The translations under genes and the position numbers were made by a program. Positions 18,929-27,722 of a DNA stretch of 38,476 nt are shown in pieces. Position 1 is the first letter of the stretch. The number at the start of each line of letters is the position of its first letter. A model generated the notes under the pieces. That model searched no databases. It was not told where the DNA came from and worked only from the letters and a program-made list of their open reading frames with translations. This DNA is from Lacrimispora algidixylanolytica. Lineage in GTDB: Bacteria; Bacillota; Clostridia; Lachnospirales; Lachnospiraceae. The stretch lies in NCBI RefSeq assembly GCF_003609635.1, contig NZ_MCIA01000022.1, positions 1-38,476 of the forward strand, given 5' to 3'.

Positions 18929-19492
18929 TCAAAATCCAAAAAGCTGGTCAATTAAAATCTCACCCCCCATGAAGATAAGGATCAGTCCGCCGGCAAATTC
19001 TGCTTTTGATTTGAACTTTGCGCCAAACAAATTTCCTACCTTTACACCCAGGACTGAAAAGATAAAGGCAGTAAATCCAATCAAAGAAACTGCTGGCAAA
19101 ATCTTTACACTTAAGAATGCAAATGTAACGCCCAGGGCAAGTGCATCAATGCTGGTAGCAAGAGCCAGTAAAAGCATGGGCCCTGGGGCAAGACAGAAAT
19201 CCCCGCAGTCCCTTATCTCCTGGGAAAAGGATTCTTTTATCATGTTAAGGCCTATGCTTCCAAGCAAAATAAATGCAATCCAATGATCAAAGGATAGGAT
19301 GACATCCTTAAACTGGGATCCTAAAAGATAGCCAAGAAACGGCATGAGACACTGAAAGCCTCCAAAATAGAGGCCAACGATAAATGCGTGTTTCCAGTTC
19401 ATTCGGGGGAGAGTTAATCCTTTGCATACGGCAACGGCGAAGGCATCCATGGACACTCCAGTTGCTACGAGAAACAATTCAATTAACGACAT
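18929..19492 (-). CDS. mntP: Putative manganese efflux pump MntP
   Basis: A 187-residue membrane protein with six predicted helices and two homologous halves, each with a conserved aspartate motif (VSMDAFAVAVCKGL near the N-terminus, SIDALALGVTF in the middle). This is the MntP/YebN (DUF204) family that exports Mn(II). CAGGAGG lies upstream of the ATG. It follows the NYN nuclease gene on the same strand after 65 bases. That gap is too short for the yybP-ykoY manganese riboswitch often found before mntP, so control must come from the upstream promoter or another route. Confidence 0.9.
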   Translation of the reverse strand: MSLIELFLVATGVSMDAFAVAVCKGLTLPRMNWKHAFIVGLYFGGFQCLMPFLGYLLGSQFKDVILSFDHWIAFILLGSIGLNMIKESFSQEIRDCGDFCLAPGPMLLLALATSIDALALGVTFAFLSVKILPAVSLIGFTAFIFSVLGVKVGNLFGAKFKSKAEFAGGLILIFMGGEILIDQLFGF

Positions 19493-19557
19493 GGTGATTC
19501 CTCCTGAGACGGCTAAATTAATATATGCCGGGAGAAATGGAGGGTAGAACGGTTAAA

Positions 19558-20079
19558 CTAATCTTTCCTATTCAAACGTATTTTTTCTAAGTATTCAAAC
19601 AGTTCAGGATCCACATTGTCAAACAGTCGGTTTTTCTTGGAAGGAATCCGTTCCAAGTGTTCCTTTTTAATTTCTGTATTGGTTTCCTCAATCTCTTTTT
19701 TCAGGTCCCTTGCAGACAATCTGGTACACCCTGCTCCAAGAATAATGATCTGTTCCATCTTATCGGAGGTCGCAACCCTCACCTGATACTGCCTGCCAAT
19801 CTGTTGGCTGACTTTTTCTATATATTGGTCTGCTGTTTCTGCTTCCTTGGTAAAAATTACGTTAATGTTATGGTATTGCAAGACAGTTCCTGGATTTCCT
19901 TTGACCTTGTAGCCGTCAAAGACCAGGATCACATTGCATTTTTTATATCCTTGATAATTGCAGAGAATGTCCTGGAGCTTCGTTCTGGCGGAGTCCATGT
20001 TGGTTTCTGTAAGCTCCTTTAATTCGGGCCATGCAAATATGATGTTGTAGCCGTCTACCAATAGATACTCGGAACTCAT
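19558..20079 (-). CDS. NYN-domain (YacP/Rae1-like) endoribonuclease
   Basis: A 173-residue protein of the YacP family. It opens with LLVDGYNIIFAWPEL, holding the first acidic residue of the PIN-like NYN fold, and continues with VILVFDGYKVKG, TKEAETADQYIE and VATSDKMEQ, which supply the other acidic residues. The B. subtilis homologue Rae1 is a ribosome-associated mRNA endonuclease. Here the gene is not next to cysS/rlmB, its usual Bacillus context, but upstream of mntP. AGAGGTG precedes the ATG. It is divergent from the T-box operon. Confidence 0.88.
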   Translation of the reverse strand: MSSEYLLVDGYNIIFAWPELKELTETNMDSARTKLQDILCNYQGYKKCNVILVFDGYKVKGNPGTVLQYHNINVIFTKEAETADQYIEKVSQQIGRQYQVRVATSDKMEQIIILGAGCTRLSARDLKKEIEETNTEIKKEHLERIPSKKNRLFDNVDPELFEYLEKIRLNRKD

Positions 20080-20226
20080 ATTTAGTCACCTCTCTGCTGT
20101 AGTAAAATAAAAAAAGCCTTTTTGAATTCATCATAAGACTGGTCCTAATTGTAACCTTTACGGTAGGAAAAGTCAACATTGCAGAGGTTTTTGAAATAAC
20201 TGGAATTAATTTGTTGAAAATAAATA

Positions 20227-20255
20227 TTGCAGGATAAAAAAGATTGTGCTATTAT
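20227..20255 (+). promoter_or_regulatory. Putative promoter of the T-box leader
   Basis: TTGCAG and TATTAT are separated by 17 bases, about 35 bases before the first recognisable part of the T-box leader. Confidence 0.5.
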
Positions 20256-20289
20256 TAGTGAAATTCATTGTGATGAAGTGATGAACTGT

Positions 20290-20672
20290 TATAAAATACT
20301 TTAAAACAGGGAAGCTTATACAACAGGAATGGAAAAAGATATCGAAAAAGGCAGAGATGGAGACTCTGGCCTATGGACCTCAACAGGAAGAGGGCGCCAC
20401 CGACTGAGAGCGCCGTCATGTGGAACTTGGCTATGGGAACACTCCGGAGCTGATAAGCCGAAGCAGCTGAAGATCCTTTGGATTTTTAGTGCATGAGTAG
20501 GTTTATCCGTATGCATGCGTTAAATGCTTGAGTGGAGATTATTACGGATCAGTCTGTTTTTATACAGATGAATTTGAATAGGTCTCAATGCGGGTGGTAC
20601 CGCGGGAATTTATCGAATATAAATCCCGTCCCGGAATATGTAACTGTATTCCGGGGCGGGATATTTTGTTGT
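20290..20672 (+). promoter_or_regulatory. T-box riboswitch leader of the aspS2-gatCAB operon
   Basis: The T-box core GGGTGGTACCGCGG (about 20593-20606) is followed by a strong terminator: the arm at 20625-20638 pairs with 20647-20660 with a single wobble, then ATATTTTGTT. Upstream, a stem I can be drawn with CTCTGG (20364-20369) pairing with CCGGAG (20444-20449) and a distal hairpin GGCGC/GCGCC (20393-20414). Just 5' of CCGGAG lies GGGAACACT, which contains AAC (Asn) overlapped by GAA (Glu). A second GAAC is at 20423-20426. Uncharged tRNA should stabilise the antiterminator and allow transcription of the downstream genes. The T-box call is firm; the exact specifier is inferred. Confidence 0.9.
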
Positions 20673-20727
20673 CAAAATATCCTTACCGGGATCAAAGCAA
20701 TTACATTTAGGTAAGGAGAATGCTAAG

Positions 20728-22059
20728 ATGGAATTCATCAAAGGTGTAAGAGAAAAAGAAACAATAGGAATTGCAAAAGGTTTAGTAGGAGAGAATGTAG
20801 GAAAGACCATTCGCATGGAGGGCAGTGTCCATACCATTCGGGATATGGGAGATGTGGCATTTGTCATTCTTCGTAAATCAGAAGGACTGGTACAGTGCGT
20901 ATTTGAAGAAGGTAAGACAGCATTTGATCTTGCTCTTTTAAAAGAAGAATCTGCAATCCGTGTGACAGGCGTCGTATCAGAAGAAGGTCGGGCACCTCAT
21001 GGATTTGAGCTGCGCTTAAGAGAGATTGAAGTGTTATCCCAGCCAGCAGAAGTGCTTCCCATTGCCATCAGCAAATGGAAGTTAAACACTTCCCTTGAGA
21101 CAAAGCTTTCCCTGCGTCCCATAACCTTAAGAAATCCCATGGAGAGAGCAAAGTTTCGCATCCAGGAAGGAATCGTAAGAGGCTTTCGGGATTTCCTTCA
21201 TTTAAAAGAATTTACTGAAATCCGTACGCCAAAGCTTGTTGCCCGCGGCGCAGAAGGTGGATCAAACGTATTTAAACTGGATTATTTTAATAAAAAGGCT
21301 GAGCTTGCTCAAAGTCCTCAGTTCTATAAGCAAACAATGGTAGGCGTATATGACCGTGTCTTTGAAGTGGCTCCTGTGTTCCGTGCGGAAAAGCACAATA
21401 CCACCAGACATCTAAATGAATATACCAGCATGGATTTTGAGATGGGATATATCGACGGCTTTGAAGAGATAATGGAAATGGAAACAGGCTTCCTTCAGTA
21501 CACCTTTGATCTTTTGAAAAAAGAGTACGCACAGGAATTAAAGATGTTGAAAATCGACCTTCCAGATGTATCAAACATTCCAACCGTACGTTTTTCTGAG
21601 GCGAAAGAATTAGTATCCGAAAAATACGATCGAAAAATAAAGAACCCATATGATTTGGAGCCGGAAGAAGAAGTGCTCATTGGTCGTTACTTTAAAGAAG
21701 AGTGTGGCAGCGATTTCGTATTTGTGACTCATTATCCATCAAAGAAGCGTCCCTTCTATGCCATGGATGATCCCACGGATGATCGTTATACCTTAAGCTT
21801 TGATTTACTTTTCCGCGGACTTGAGATCACAACCGGAGGACAGAGAATTCACGATTATCAGACCATATTAAAAAAGATGGAAGACAGAGGCATGAATCCT
21901 GAAGACATTTCTTCCTATTTAATGATCTTTCAGTATGGTATGCCGCCACACGGTGGCCTGGGAATTGGACTTGAACGTCTGACTATGCGTCTTCTTGATG
22001 AGGCCAATGTAAGAGAAACCACCCTGTTCCCAAGAGATGTTACAAGACTGGAACCATAA
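20728..22059 (+). CDS. aspS: Archaeal-type (non-discriminating) aspartyl-tRNA synthetase
   Basis: A 443-residue class IIb synthetase of the short archaeal/AspS2 type: an N-terminal OB-fold anticodon domain (about 15-105), then the catalytic core with motif 2 (FRAEKHNTTRHLNEYTSMDFE) and motif 3 (GLGIGLERLTMRLL). It lacks the bacterial GAD insertion. SPQFYKQ and GGSNVFKLDYF are typical of the Asp/Asn group. Linkage to gatCAB indicates that it charges both tRNA(Asp) and tRNA(Asn) with aspartate, the latter then being amidated. It could be misannotated as asparaginyl-tRNA synthetase. AAGGAGA precedes the ATG, and the gene follows the T-box leader. Confidence 0.88.
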   Translation: MEFIKGVREKETIGIAKGLVGENVGKTIRMEGSVHTIRDMGDVAFVILRKSEGLVQCVFEEGKTAFDLALLKEESAIRVTGVVSEEGRAPHGFELRLREIEVLSQPAEVLPIAISKWKLNTSLETKLSLRPITLRNPMERAKFRIQEGIVRGFRDFLHLKEFTEIRTPKLVARGAEGGSNVFKLDYFNKKAELAQSPQFYKQTMVGVYDRVFEVAPVFRAEKHNTTRHLNEYTSMDFEMGYIDGFEEIMEMETGFLQYTFDLLKKEYAQELKMLKIDLPDVSNIPTVRFSEAKELVSEKYDRKIKNPYDLEPEEEVLIGRYFKEECGSDFVFVTHYPSKKRPFYAMDDPTDDRYTLSFDLLFRGLEITTGGQRIHDYQTILKKMEDRGMNPEDISSYLMIFQYGMPPHGGLGIGLERLTMRLLDEANVRETTLFPRDVTRLEP

Positions 22060-22071
22060 AAGGAGGAAATA

Positions 22072-22365
22072 ATGGCACACTTGATTGATGATGATATGAT
22101 CGAATACGTAGGAATCTTAGCGAAACTTGAGTTAAGTGAGAAAGAGCGGGAAGAAGCAAAAAAGGATATGGGCCGCATGCTTGATTATATCGATACCTTA
22201 AATGAACTGGATACGGACGAAGTTGAACCAATGTCTCATGTTTTTCCAATTCATAACGTATTTCGTGACGACGTGGTAACCAATGGCGATGACAGAGACA
22301 ACATCTTAAAGAATGCTCCCGAGAAAAAGGACGGAGCCTTTAAGGTACCAAAAACAGTGGAATAG
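22072..22365 (+). CDS. gatC: Asp/Glu-tRNA amidotransferase subunit C
   Basis: A 97-residue small subunit. It has the helical N-terminal part ([27 protein letters not shown]), [20 protein letters not shown], and a C-terminal VFRDDVV segment, all usual for GatC, which wraps around GatA and stabilises the GatA-GatB interface. AAAGGAGG precedes the ATG, 12 bases after aspS. Full family length. Confidence 0.93.
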   Translation: MAHLIDDDMIEYVGILAKLELSEKEREEAKKDMGRMLDYIDTLNELDTDEVEPMSHVFPIHNVFRDDVVTNGDDRDNILKNAPEKKDGAFKVPKTVE

Positions 22366-22376
22366 GAGGCAGGCAG

Positions 22377-23873
22377 ATGACAGAAAAAGATATATTGTCC
22401 CTAACCGCAGTAGGGCTTGGAAAAAAGATAAAAGAAAAAGAAGTCACCGTCTTAGAAGCGGTAAAAGCAGTTATGGACCAGATAAAAGATATGGAACCTG
22501 TGCTTAACAGCTTTGTAACCGTTGAGGAAGAATACGCTTTTACTCAGGCTGAAGCAGTGCAAAAAAGAATCGATGCTGGTGAGCTTACGGGTCCACTGGC
22601 AGGAGTTCCGGTTGCCATCAAAGATAATATCTGCGTCAAGGATATGAAAACCACCTGCAGCTCAAACATTCTAGCTGATTTTGTTCCAACTTATACGGCT
22701 ACGGCAGTGGATAATTTAATAAAAGCAGGAGCCATTATAATAGGAAAGACAAATATGGATGAGTTTGCCATGGGGAGCACCACGGAGACTTCCGCATTTG
22801 GACCCACTAAAAATCCATGGAACATAGAGCATGTGCCAGGAGGCTCTTCTGGAGGTTCCTGTGCCGCAGTTTCCGCCTCAGAAAGCTATTATGCCCTTGG
22901 CTCCGATACTGGTGGTTCCATCAGGCAACCTGCTTCCTATTGTGGAGTTACAGGTTTAAAGCCCACTTACGGAACTATTTCCAGGTATGGACTTATTGCC
23001 TATGGTTCATCTTTGGATCAGATTGGTCCCGTAGCGAAAGACGTGACAGACTGCGCTGCCATCTTAGAGGTTCTTGCCTCCCATGACCCCAAAGACAGTA
23101 CATCTGTAGAACGTGAGGATTATTCCTTTTTGGATGCTCTGACAGGAGAAGTAAAAGGGCTTAAAGTTGGAATTCCAGCAGATTATTTAAGCGAAGGTCT
23201 CAATGAGGAAGTGAAGGAAGCGGTTCTTAAGGCAGCAAAGATTCTTGAAGAAAAGGGTGCAGTGGTTGAAACCTTTGACCTTGGAAAGGTGAAATACGCC
23301 ATCCCTGCTTATTATATTATTGCCTCCGCAGAAGCGAGCTCTAACTTATCCCGGTTTGACGGTGTAAAGTATGGCTTTCGGGCGAAGGAATATAGTGGTC
23401 TTCACGGAATGTATAAAAAAAGCCGCTCCCAGGGGTTTGGAGCAGAAGTAAAGCGCCGTATCATGCTTGGTTCTTTTGTATTAAGCTCTGGTTATTATGA
23501 CGCATATTATATAAAGGCACTTAAAACCAAGGCGCTGATTAAAAAATCCTTTGACGATGCCTTTGCAAAGTATGATGTGATTTTGGGGCCAACCGCTCCT
23601 ACCACTGCGCCAAAGCTTAACGAGAGTCTTAGCGATACGTTAAAGATGTACCTTGGGGATATCTATACCATTGCCGTAAACCTGGCAGGACTTCCAGGAC
23701 TGAGCATTCCATTTGGCACAGATCAAAAGGGGCTTCCTGTGGGACTTCAGTTGATTGGAGACTGTTTTCAGGAGAAGAACATTCTCCGCGCAGGTTTTGC
23801 CCTGGAAGGGGAGCACGGATATGTGATGCCGAAGACAGCTCAACTAGCCATATCAGGAAGGGAGGAGAAGTAG
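22377..23873 (+). CDS. gatA: Asp/Glu-tRNA amidotransferase subunit A
   Basis: A 498-residue amidase-signature protein that releases ammonia from glutamine for the transamidation. The Ser-cisSer-Lys triad is visible: Lys82 in VAIKDNI, Ser157 in GGSSGGS and Ser181 in GSDTGGSIRQPA, matching S. aureus Lys79/Ser154/Ser178. AGGAGG precedes the ATG, and the stop abuts the gatB start. It works with GatB and GatC to convert Asp-tRNA(Asn) to Asn-tRNA(Asn), and probably Glu-tRNA(Gln) to Gln-tRNA(Gln). Confidence 0.96.
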   Translation: MTEKDILSLTAVGLGKKIKEKEVTVLEAVKAVMDQIKDMEPVLNSFVTVEEEYAFTQAEAVQKRIDAGELTGPLAGVPVAIKDNICVKDMKTTCSSNILADFVPTYTATAVDNLIKAGAIIIGKTNMDEFAMGSTTETSAFGPTKNPWNIEHVPGGSSGGSCAAVSASESYYALGSDTGGSIRQPASYCGVTGLKPTYGTISRYGLIAYGSSLDQIGPVAKDVTDCAAILEVLASHDPKDSTSVEREDYSFLDALTGEVKGLKVGIPADYLSEGLNEEVKEAVLKAAKILEEKGAVVETFDLGKVKYAIPAYYIIASAEASSNLSRFDGVKYGFRAKEYSGLHGMYKKSRSQGFGAEVKRRIMLGSFVLSSGYYDAYYIKALKTKALIKKSFDDAFAKYDVILGPTAPTTAPKLNESLSDTLKMYLGDIYTIAVNLAGLPGLSIPFGTDQKGLPVGLQLIGDCFQEKNILRAGFALEGEHGYVMPKTAQLAISGREEK

Positions 23874-25307
23874 ATGAGCAAGCAGTATGAAACAGTCATT
23901 GGACTTGAAGTTCATGTGGAACTAGCCACCAAAACAAAGATTTTCTGCTCCTGCTCTACGGAATTTGGAGGAGCACCAAATACCCATACTTGTCCTGTTT
24001 GTACTGGTATGCCAGGATCGTTACCTGTCTTAAACAAACAGGTAGTAGAATACGCCATGGCAGTTGGGCTTGCAGCCAACTGTAAGATCAACCAGGACTC
24101 TAAATTTGACCGTAAAAACTACTTTTACCCAGATAATCCCCAAAACTATCAGATATCCCAGCTCTATCTTCCCATCTGCCATGACGGATATGTGGAGATT
24201 GACACCTCAGCAGGTAAGAAAAAAATCGGCATTCATGAGATTCATATGGAAGAGGATGCAGGTAAATTAATTCATGACGAGTGGGATGATTGCTCTTTGG
24301 TTGATTTTAATAGAAGTGGTGTTCCACTGATCGAGATTGTTTCGGAACCAGATATGAGAAGTGGAGAAGAGGTCAACGCATATTTAGAAAAGCTGAGACT
24401 TATCATCCAGTATCTTGGTGCATCGGACTGTAAGCTACAGGAAGGTTCTATGAGAGCCGATGTAAACTTATCCATCCGTGAAGTCGGTGCAAAGGAATTT
24501 GGAACCAGAACGGAAATGAAGAATCTAAACTCCTTTAAAGCTATTTCAAGAGCCATAGAAGGAGAGAGAAAGCGCCAGATCGAGTTAATTGAAGAAGGAA
24601 AAATGATCACTCAGGAAACAAGAAGATGGGATGACAACAAGGAATCTTCCTATGCGATGCGTTCCAAAGAAGATGCCAAGGATTATCGGTATTTCCCGGA
24701 CCCAGATCTCCCTCCAATTGTGATCAGCGATGAGTGGATTAAGTCCATTCAAGATAGACAACCAGAACTTCGCACGGAAAAGATGGCAAGGTATCAGGAC
24801 GTATTTAATCTTTCCGAATACGATGCAGATATTATCACTGGTTCTAAGCATATTGCAGATATTTTTGAGGCGGTCACGGAACTCTGTGGAAAGCCGAAAG
24901 AAGTGGCTAACTGGCTTATGGTAGAAGCCATGCGTTTGTTAAAAGAGCATGAGATGGAGCCGGAAAAAATGTGTTTTTCTCCGGAAAACCTTGCAAAATT
25001 AATTCAGTTAGTGGATAATGGTACCATTAACCGTACTGTAGCAAAAGAAGTTTTTGAACGAATCTTTGCGGAAAATGTTGATCCAGAGAAATATGTGGAA
25101 GAAAAAGGATTAAAAGTCGTAAACGATGAAGGACAGCTTCGAGAAACAATCCAGGGAATTATTGACGCAAATCCCCAGTCTGTTGCTGACTACCATAGTG
25201 GTAAGGAAAAGGCCATGGGATTTTTAGTAGGTCAGACCATGAAAGCCATGAAAGGAAAGGCCGGTCCGGCTTTGGTCAACCAGATTGTAAAGGAACTGCT
25301 AGGTTAA
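23874..25307 (+). CDS. gatB: Asp/Glu-tRNA amidotransferase subunit B
   Basis: A 477-residue kinase/transamidase subunit. The N-terminal cradle begins YETVIGLEVHVEL and contains the zinc cysteines in CSCSTEF and CPVCTGMPG. Motifs DFNRSGVPLIEIVSEPD and EGSMRADVN follow. The C-terminal helical and YqeY-like tail domain ends near ALVNQIVKELLG and binds the tRNA. Full length. GGAGGAG overlaps the gatA end just before the ATG. Confidence 0.96.
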   Translation: MSKQYETVIGLEVHVELATKTKIFCSCSTEFGGAPNTHTCPVCTGMPGSLPVLNKQVVEYAMAVGLAANCKINQDSKFDRKNYFYPDNPQNYQISQLYLPICHDGYVEIDTSAGKKKIGIHEIHMEEDAGKLIHDEWDDCSLVDFNRSGVPLIEIVSEPDMRSGEEVNAYLEKLRLIIQYLGASDCKLQEGSMRADVNLSIREVGAKEFGTRTEMKNLNSFKAISRAIEGERKRQIELIEEGKMITQETRRWDDNKESSYAMRSKEDAKDYRYFPDPDLPPIVISDEWIKSIQDRQPELRTEKMARYQDVFNLSEYDADIITGSKHIADIFEAVTELCGKPKEVANWLMVEAMRLLKEHEMEPEKMCFSPENLAKLIQLVDNGTINRTVAKEVFERIFAENVDPEKYVEEKGLKVVNDEGQLRETIQGIIDANPQSVADYHSGKEKAMGFLVGQTMKAMKGKAGPALVNQIVKELLG

Positions 25308-25338
25308 TGGAGTCTAAATGAGGAGGAGTAAGGAATCT

Positions 25339-26655
25339 ATGAAGCCGTATATGGAAATGACAAAGGAAGAGTTACTGGCACTTAAAAAAGAACTATCTGC
25401 ACAGTACAAGGAGTTTCAGACAAAGGACTTAAGACTTGATATGTCAAGAGGAAAGCCGAGTACAGAACAGTTAGATATATCCATGGGAATGATGGATGTA
25501 TTAAGCGGCAATGTGGATCTTACTTGTGACGATGGCACGGACTGCCGGAATTACGGGGTTCTTGACGGGATTAAGGAGGCAAAAGAGCTTCTTGCTGATA
25601 TGATGGAGGTAGCTCCTGACTACATTCTTATTTATGGGAACTCCAGCTTAAATGTCATGTATGATACGGTTTCCCGCTCCATGACTCAGGGAGTGATGGG
25701 AAGTACGCCTTGGTGTAAGCTGGATAAGGTGAAGTTCTTATGCCCTGTTCCAGGCTATGACAGACATTTCGCCATTACGGAATACTTTGGCATAGAGATG
25801 ATCAGTGTGCCCATGACACCTGACGGACCTGATATGGATATGGTAGAAGAATTGGTAGCAAGTGATGATTCCATTAAGGGAATCTGGTGCGTACCAAAGT
25901 ATTCCAATCCTCAGGGAATCTCCTACTCCGATGAAACAGTACGAAGATTTGCCCGATTAAAACCAGCAGCTAAGGATTTCCGCATTTACTGGGATAATGC
26001 TTACACCATCCATCATTTATACGACCATGACCAAGATCATCTAATAGAGATTTTAGCAGAGTGTAAGAGAGCAGGTAATACTGATCTTGTGTATAAATTT
26101 GCATCCACTTCTAAAGTAAGTTTCCCAGGTTCAGGAATTGCAGCCATTGCAGCCAGCCAGAACAACTTAGTGGATATTAAAAGGCAGTTAAAGATCCAGA
26201 CCATCGGACACGATAAGGTAAACCAGCTTCGTCATGTACGGTATTTTGGCGATATCCACGGTATGATTGAGCATATGAGAAAACATGCAGACATCATAAG
26301 GCCAAAGTTTGAAGCAGTTATCAATGCACTAGAGCAGGAACTGGGAGAGCTGTCTATCGCTGACTGGACCAATCCAAAGGGAGGTTACTTCATTTCCTTT
26401 AATTCCTTAAATGGATGTGCCAAAGCCATTGTGACCAAATGCAAGAAATCCGGTCTTATTATGACTGGTGCCGGAGCGACTTATCCTTATGGAAAGGATC
26501 CAAATGACTGTAATATCAGAATCGCTCCGTCTTACCCGACCTTAAGCGATCTGGTACTGGCAATGGAGTTATTTACGCTTTGTGTGAAGTTAGTAAGCAT
26601 CGACAAAATATTAGCTGAGAAGAAGGATAAAGAACAAACAAAAGAAAATGCATAA
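25339..26655 (+). CDS. PLP-dependent aminotransferase, aspartate aminotransferase (PF12897) type
   Basis: A fold-type I aminotransferase of about 438 residues. The N-terminal signature LRLDMSRGKPSTEQLDIS and the lysine block FASTSKVSFPGSGIAA match the PF12897 group, whose Corynebacterium member is an aspartate aminotransferase. The ATG chosen follows AGGAGGAG; an ATG seven codons upstream (25318) would place that site inside the gene. It begins about 30 bases after gatB with no terminator between them, so it likely shares the T-box transcript and would supply aspartate for tRNA charging. Specificity for aspartate is inferred from the family. Two hairpins follow. Confidence 0.82.
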   Translation: MKPYMEMTKEELLALKKELSAQYKEFQTKDLRLDMSRGKPSTEQLDISMGMMDVLSGNVDLTCDDGTDCRNYGVLDGIKEAKELLADMMEVAPDYILIYGNSSLNVMYDTVSRSMTQGVMGSTPWCKLDKVKFLCPVPGYDRHFAITEYFGIEMISVPMTPDGPDMDMVEELVASDDSIKGIWCVPKYSNPQGISYSDETVRRFARLKPAAKDFRIYWDNAYTIHHLYDHDQDHLIEILAECKRAGNTDLVYKFASTSKVSFPGSGIAAIAASQNNLVDIKRQLKIQTIGHDKVNQLRHVRYFGDIHGMIEHMRKHADIIRPKFEAVINALEQELGELSIADWTNPKGGYFISFNSLNGCAKAIVTKCKKSGLIMTGAGATYPYGKDPNDCNIRIAPSYPTLSDLVLAMELFTLCVKLVSIDKILAEKKDKEQTKENA

Positions 26656-26660
26656 AAAAT

Positions 26661-26704
26661 ATGGGCTTGAAATGGTGGGAAAACCATTCCGGGCCCATGT
26701 TTTA
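26661..26704 (+). terminator. Terminator hairpin after the aminotransferase gene
   Basis: ATGGGC and GCCCAT form the base of a long stem that continues with AATGGT/ACCATT across a small loop, followed by GTTTTATG. Confidence 0.7.
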
Positions 26705-26718
26705 TGTGATAAAGAAGG

Positions 26719-26745
26719 GGATTGCTTTTATAGCAGTCCTTTTTT
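26719..26745 (+). terminator. Second terminator between convergent genes
   Basis: GGATTGCT and AGCAGTCC pair with one G-U wobble around a 5-base loop, followed directly by six T residues that run into the 3' end of the convergent LysR gene. It serves the plus-strand operon best. Confidence 0.65.
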
Positions 26746-27622
26746 ATTCGAACAATACTAGATTTATAAATGCCTGAAAGGATTCTGTTTGAAATTTATC
26801 CTTTTGAAATACGAGATGATTCATACAGCTTATGTTAAAGTCCTTAATTTCAATTTCAACGATGTCTCCATGCTGAATGCATTCATCGGCAAAAATCCTA
26901 GGGACCACACCGACTCCAATATTTTCTTTTACCGCCTGCAAAATTACGTCAGAATTGGTGCTTGTCCAAAGCGGTTCTGAAGATAGATTGTTAAGTGCCA
27001 AAGCGTAATCGAACGTATCTCGAATGGTACACCCTGTTTCTCTTAAAAGAAGAGGTGCCTTAATAAGCTCCTCTAAGGTCACGGGCTGGTCTCCTGATTT
27101 AGCTAGGGGATGACTTGGGGCACATATCACGGCCAGGGGATAGGAAGAAAAGGGAATCTTTTCTAACTGGTCATCGGAAATGACACCTTCTACAAGGCCA
27201 ATATCCAGTTCGTTTTTCATAAGCTTACTAGTGATATCCTGGGAGTTTGATACTGAGACTTTGATCTGGGTATCTGGATTAGAAAGGGTAAAGCGGGAAA
27301 CAACTCCTGGAAGTAAATAGCTGCCAAGAGTCACGCAGGAGCCAATTCTTAAAGGCGCATTCAGGTGCAGCGTTCCAGAGTAGTTTTCAAGATCCTGGTA
27401 AAGCTCCAGAAGGGGGTTGACCTTAGACAAATAAAATTTACCATTCTCGTTGATTACCACCCTTCTGGACACCCGGTCAAATAGGGGAGAGCCAACGGAT
27501 TCCTCTAACTCATTAATGGCATGAGAGACGGCAGGCTGAGTCATGGACAATGCCTTGGCTGCTCCTGTAATACTGCCTTTTTCACACACCATTTTAAAGA
27601 TCGTAAGATGTCTTAAGTTCAT
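26744..27622 (-). CDS. LysR-family transcriptional regulator
   Basis: A 292-residue regulator. The winged helix at residues 1-60 is typical (RHLTIFKMVCEKGSITGAAKALSMTQPAVSHAI), followed by a periplasmic-binding-like effector domain from about 90 (LRIGSCVTLGSYLLP, then NELDIGLVEG). The C-terminal effector domain is full length. Convergent with the aminotransferase gene and upstream of no divergent target, so its regulon is not evident; LysR proteins usually also control their own gene. The CysB/CysL-like arrangement does not allow an effector to be named. Confidence 0.9.
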   Translation of the reverse strand: MNLRHLTIFKMVCEKGSITGAAKALSMTQPAVSHAINELEESVGSPLFDRVSRRVVINENGKFYLSKVNPLLELYQDLENYSGTLHLNAPLRIGSCVTLGSYLLPGVVSRFTLSNPDTQIKVSVSNSQDITSKLMKNELDIGLVEGVISDDQLEKIPFSSYPLAVICAPSHPLAKSGDQPVTLEELIKAPLLLRETGCTIRDTFDYALALNNLSSEPLWTSTNSDVILQAVKENIGVGVVPRIFADECIQHGDIVEIEIKDFNISCMNHLVFQKDKFQTESFQAFINLVLFE

Positions 27623-27722
27623 GTTCGTGTTCCTTCCATTACCAACGTGTTATATGATAGTTTACATTATATCATTTTGATAATGGTATGAACAGAGTTT
27701 TGGAAAAAAATGTCGAAAAAAA

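Noticed and set aside
19493-19557. Manganese riboswitch (yybP-ykoY) before mntP
   Set aside because: Only 65 bases separate mntP from the upstream gene, too short, and the conserved loop sequences were not seen.
20728-22059. Asparaginyl-tRNA synthetase
   Set aside because: Sequence features overlap, but the archaeal AspRS-like motifs and linkage with gatCAB fit a non-discriminating AspRS; a true AsnRS would make the amidation of Asp-tRNA(Asn) unnecessary.
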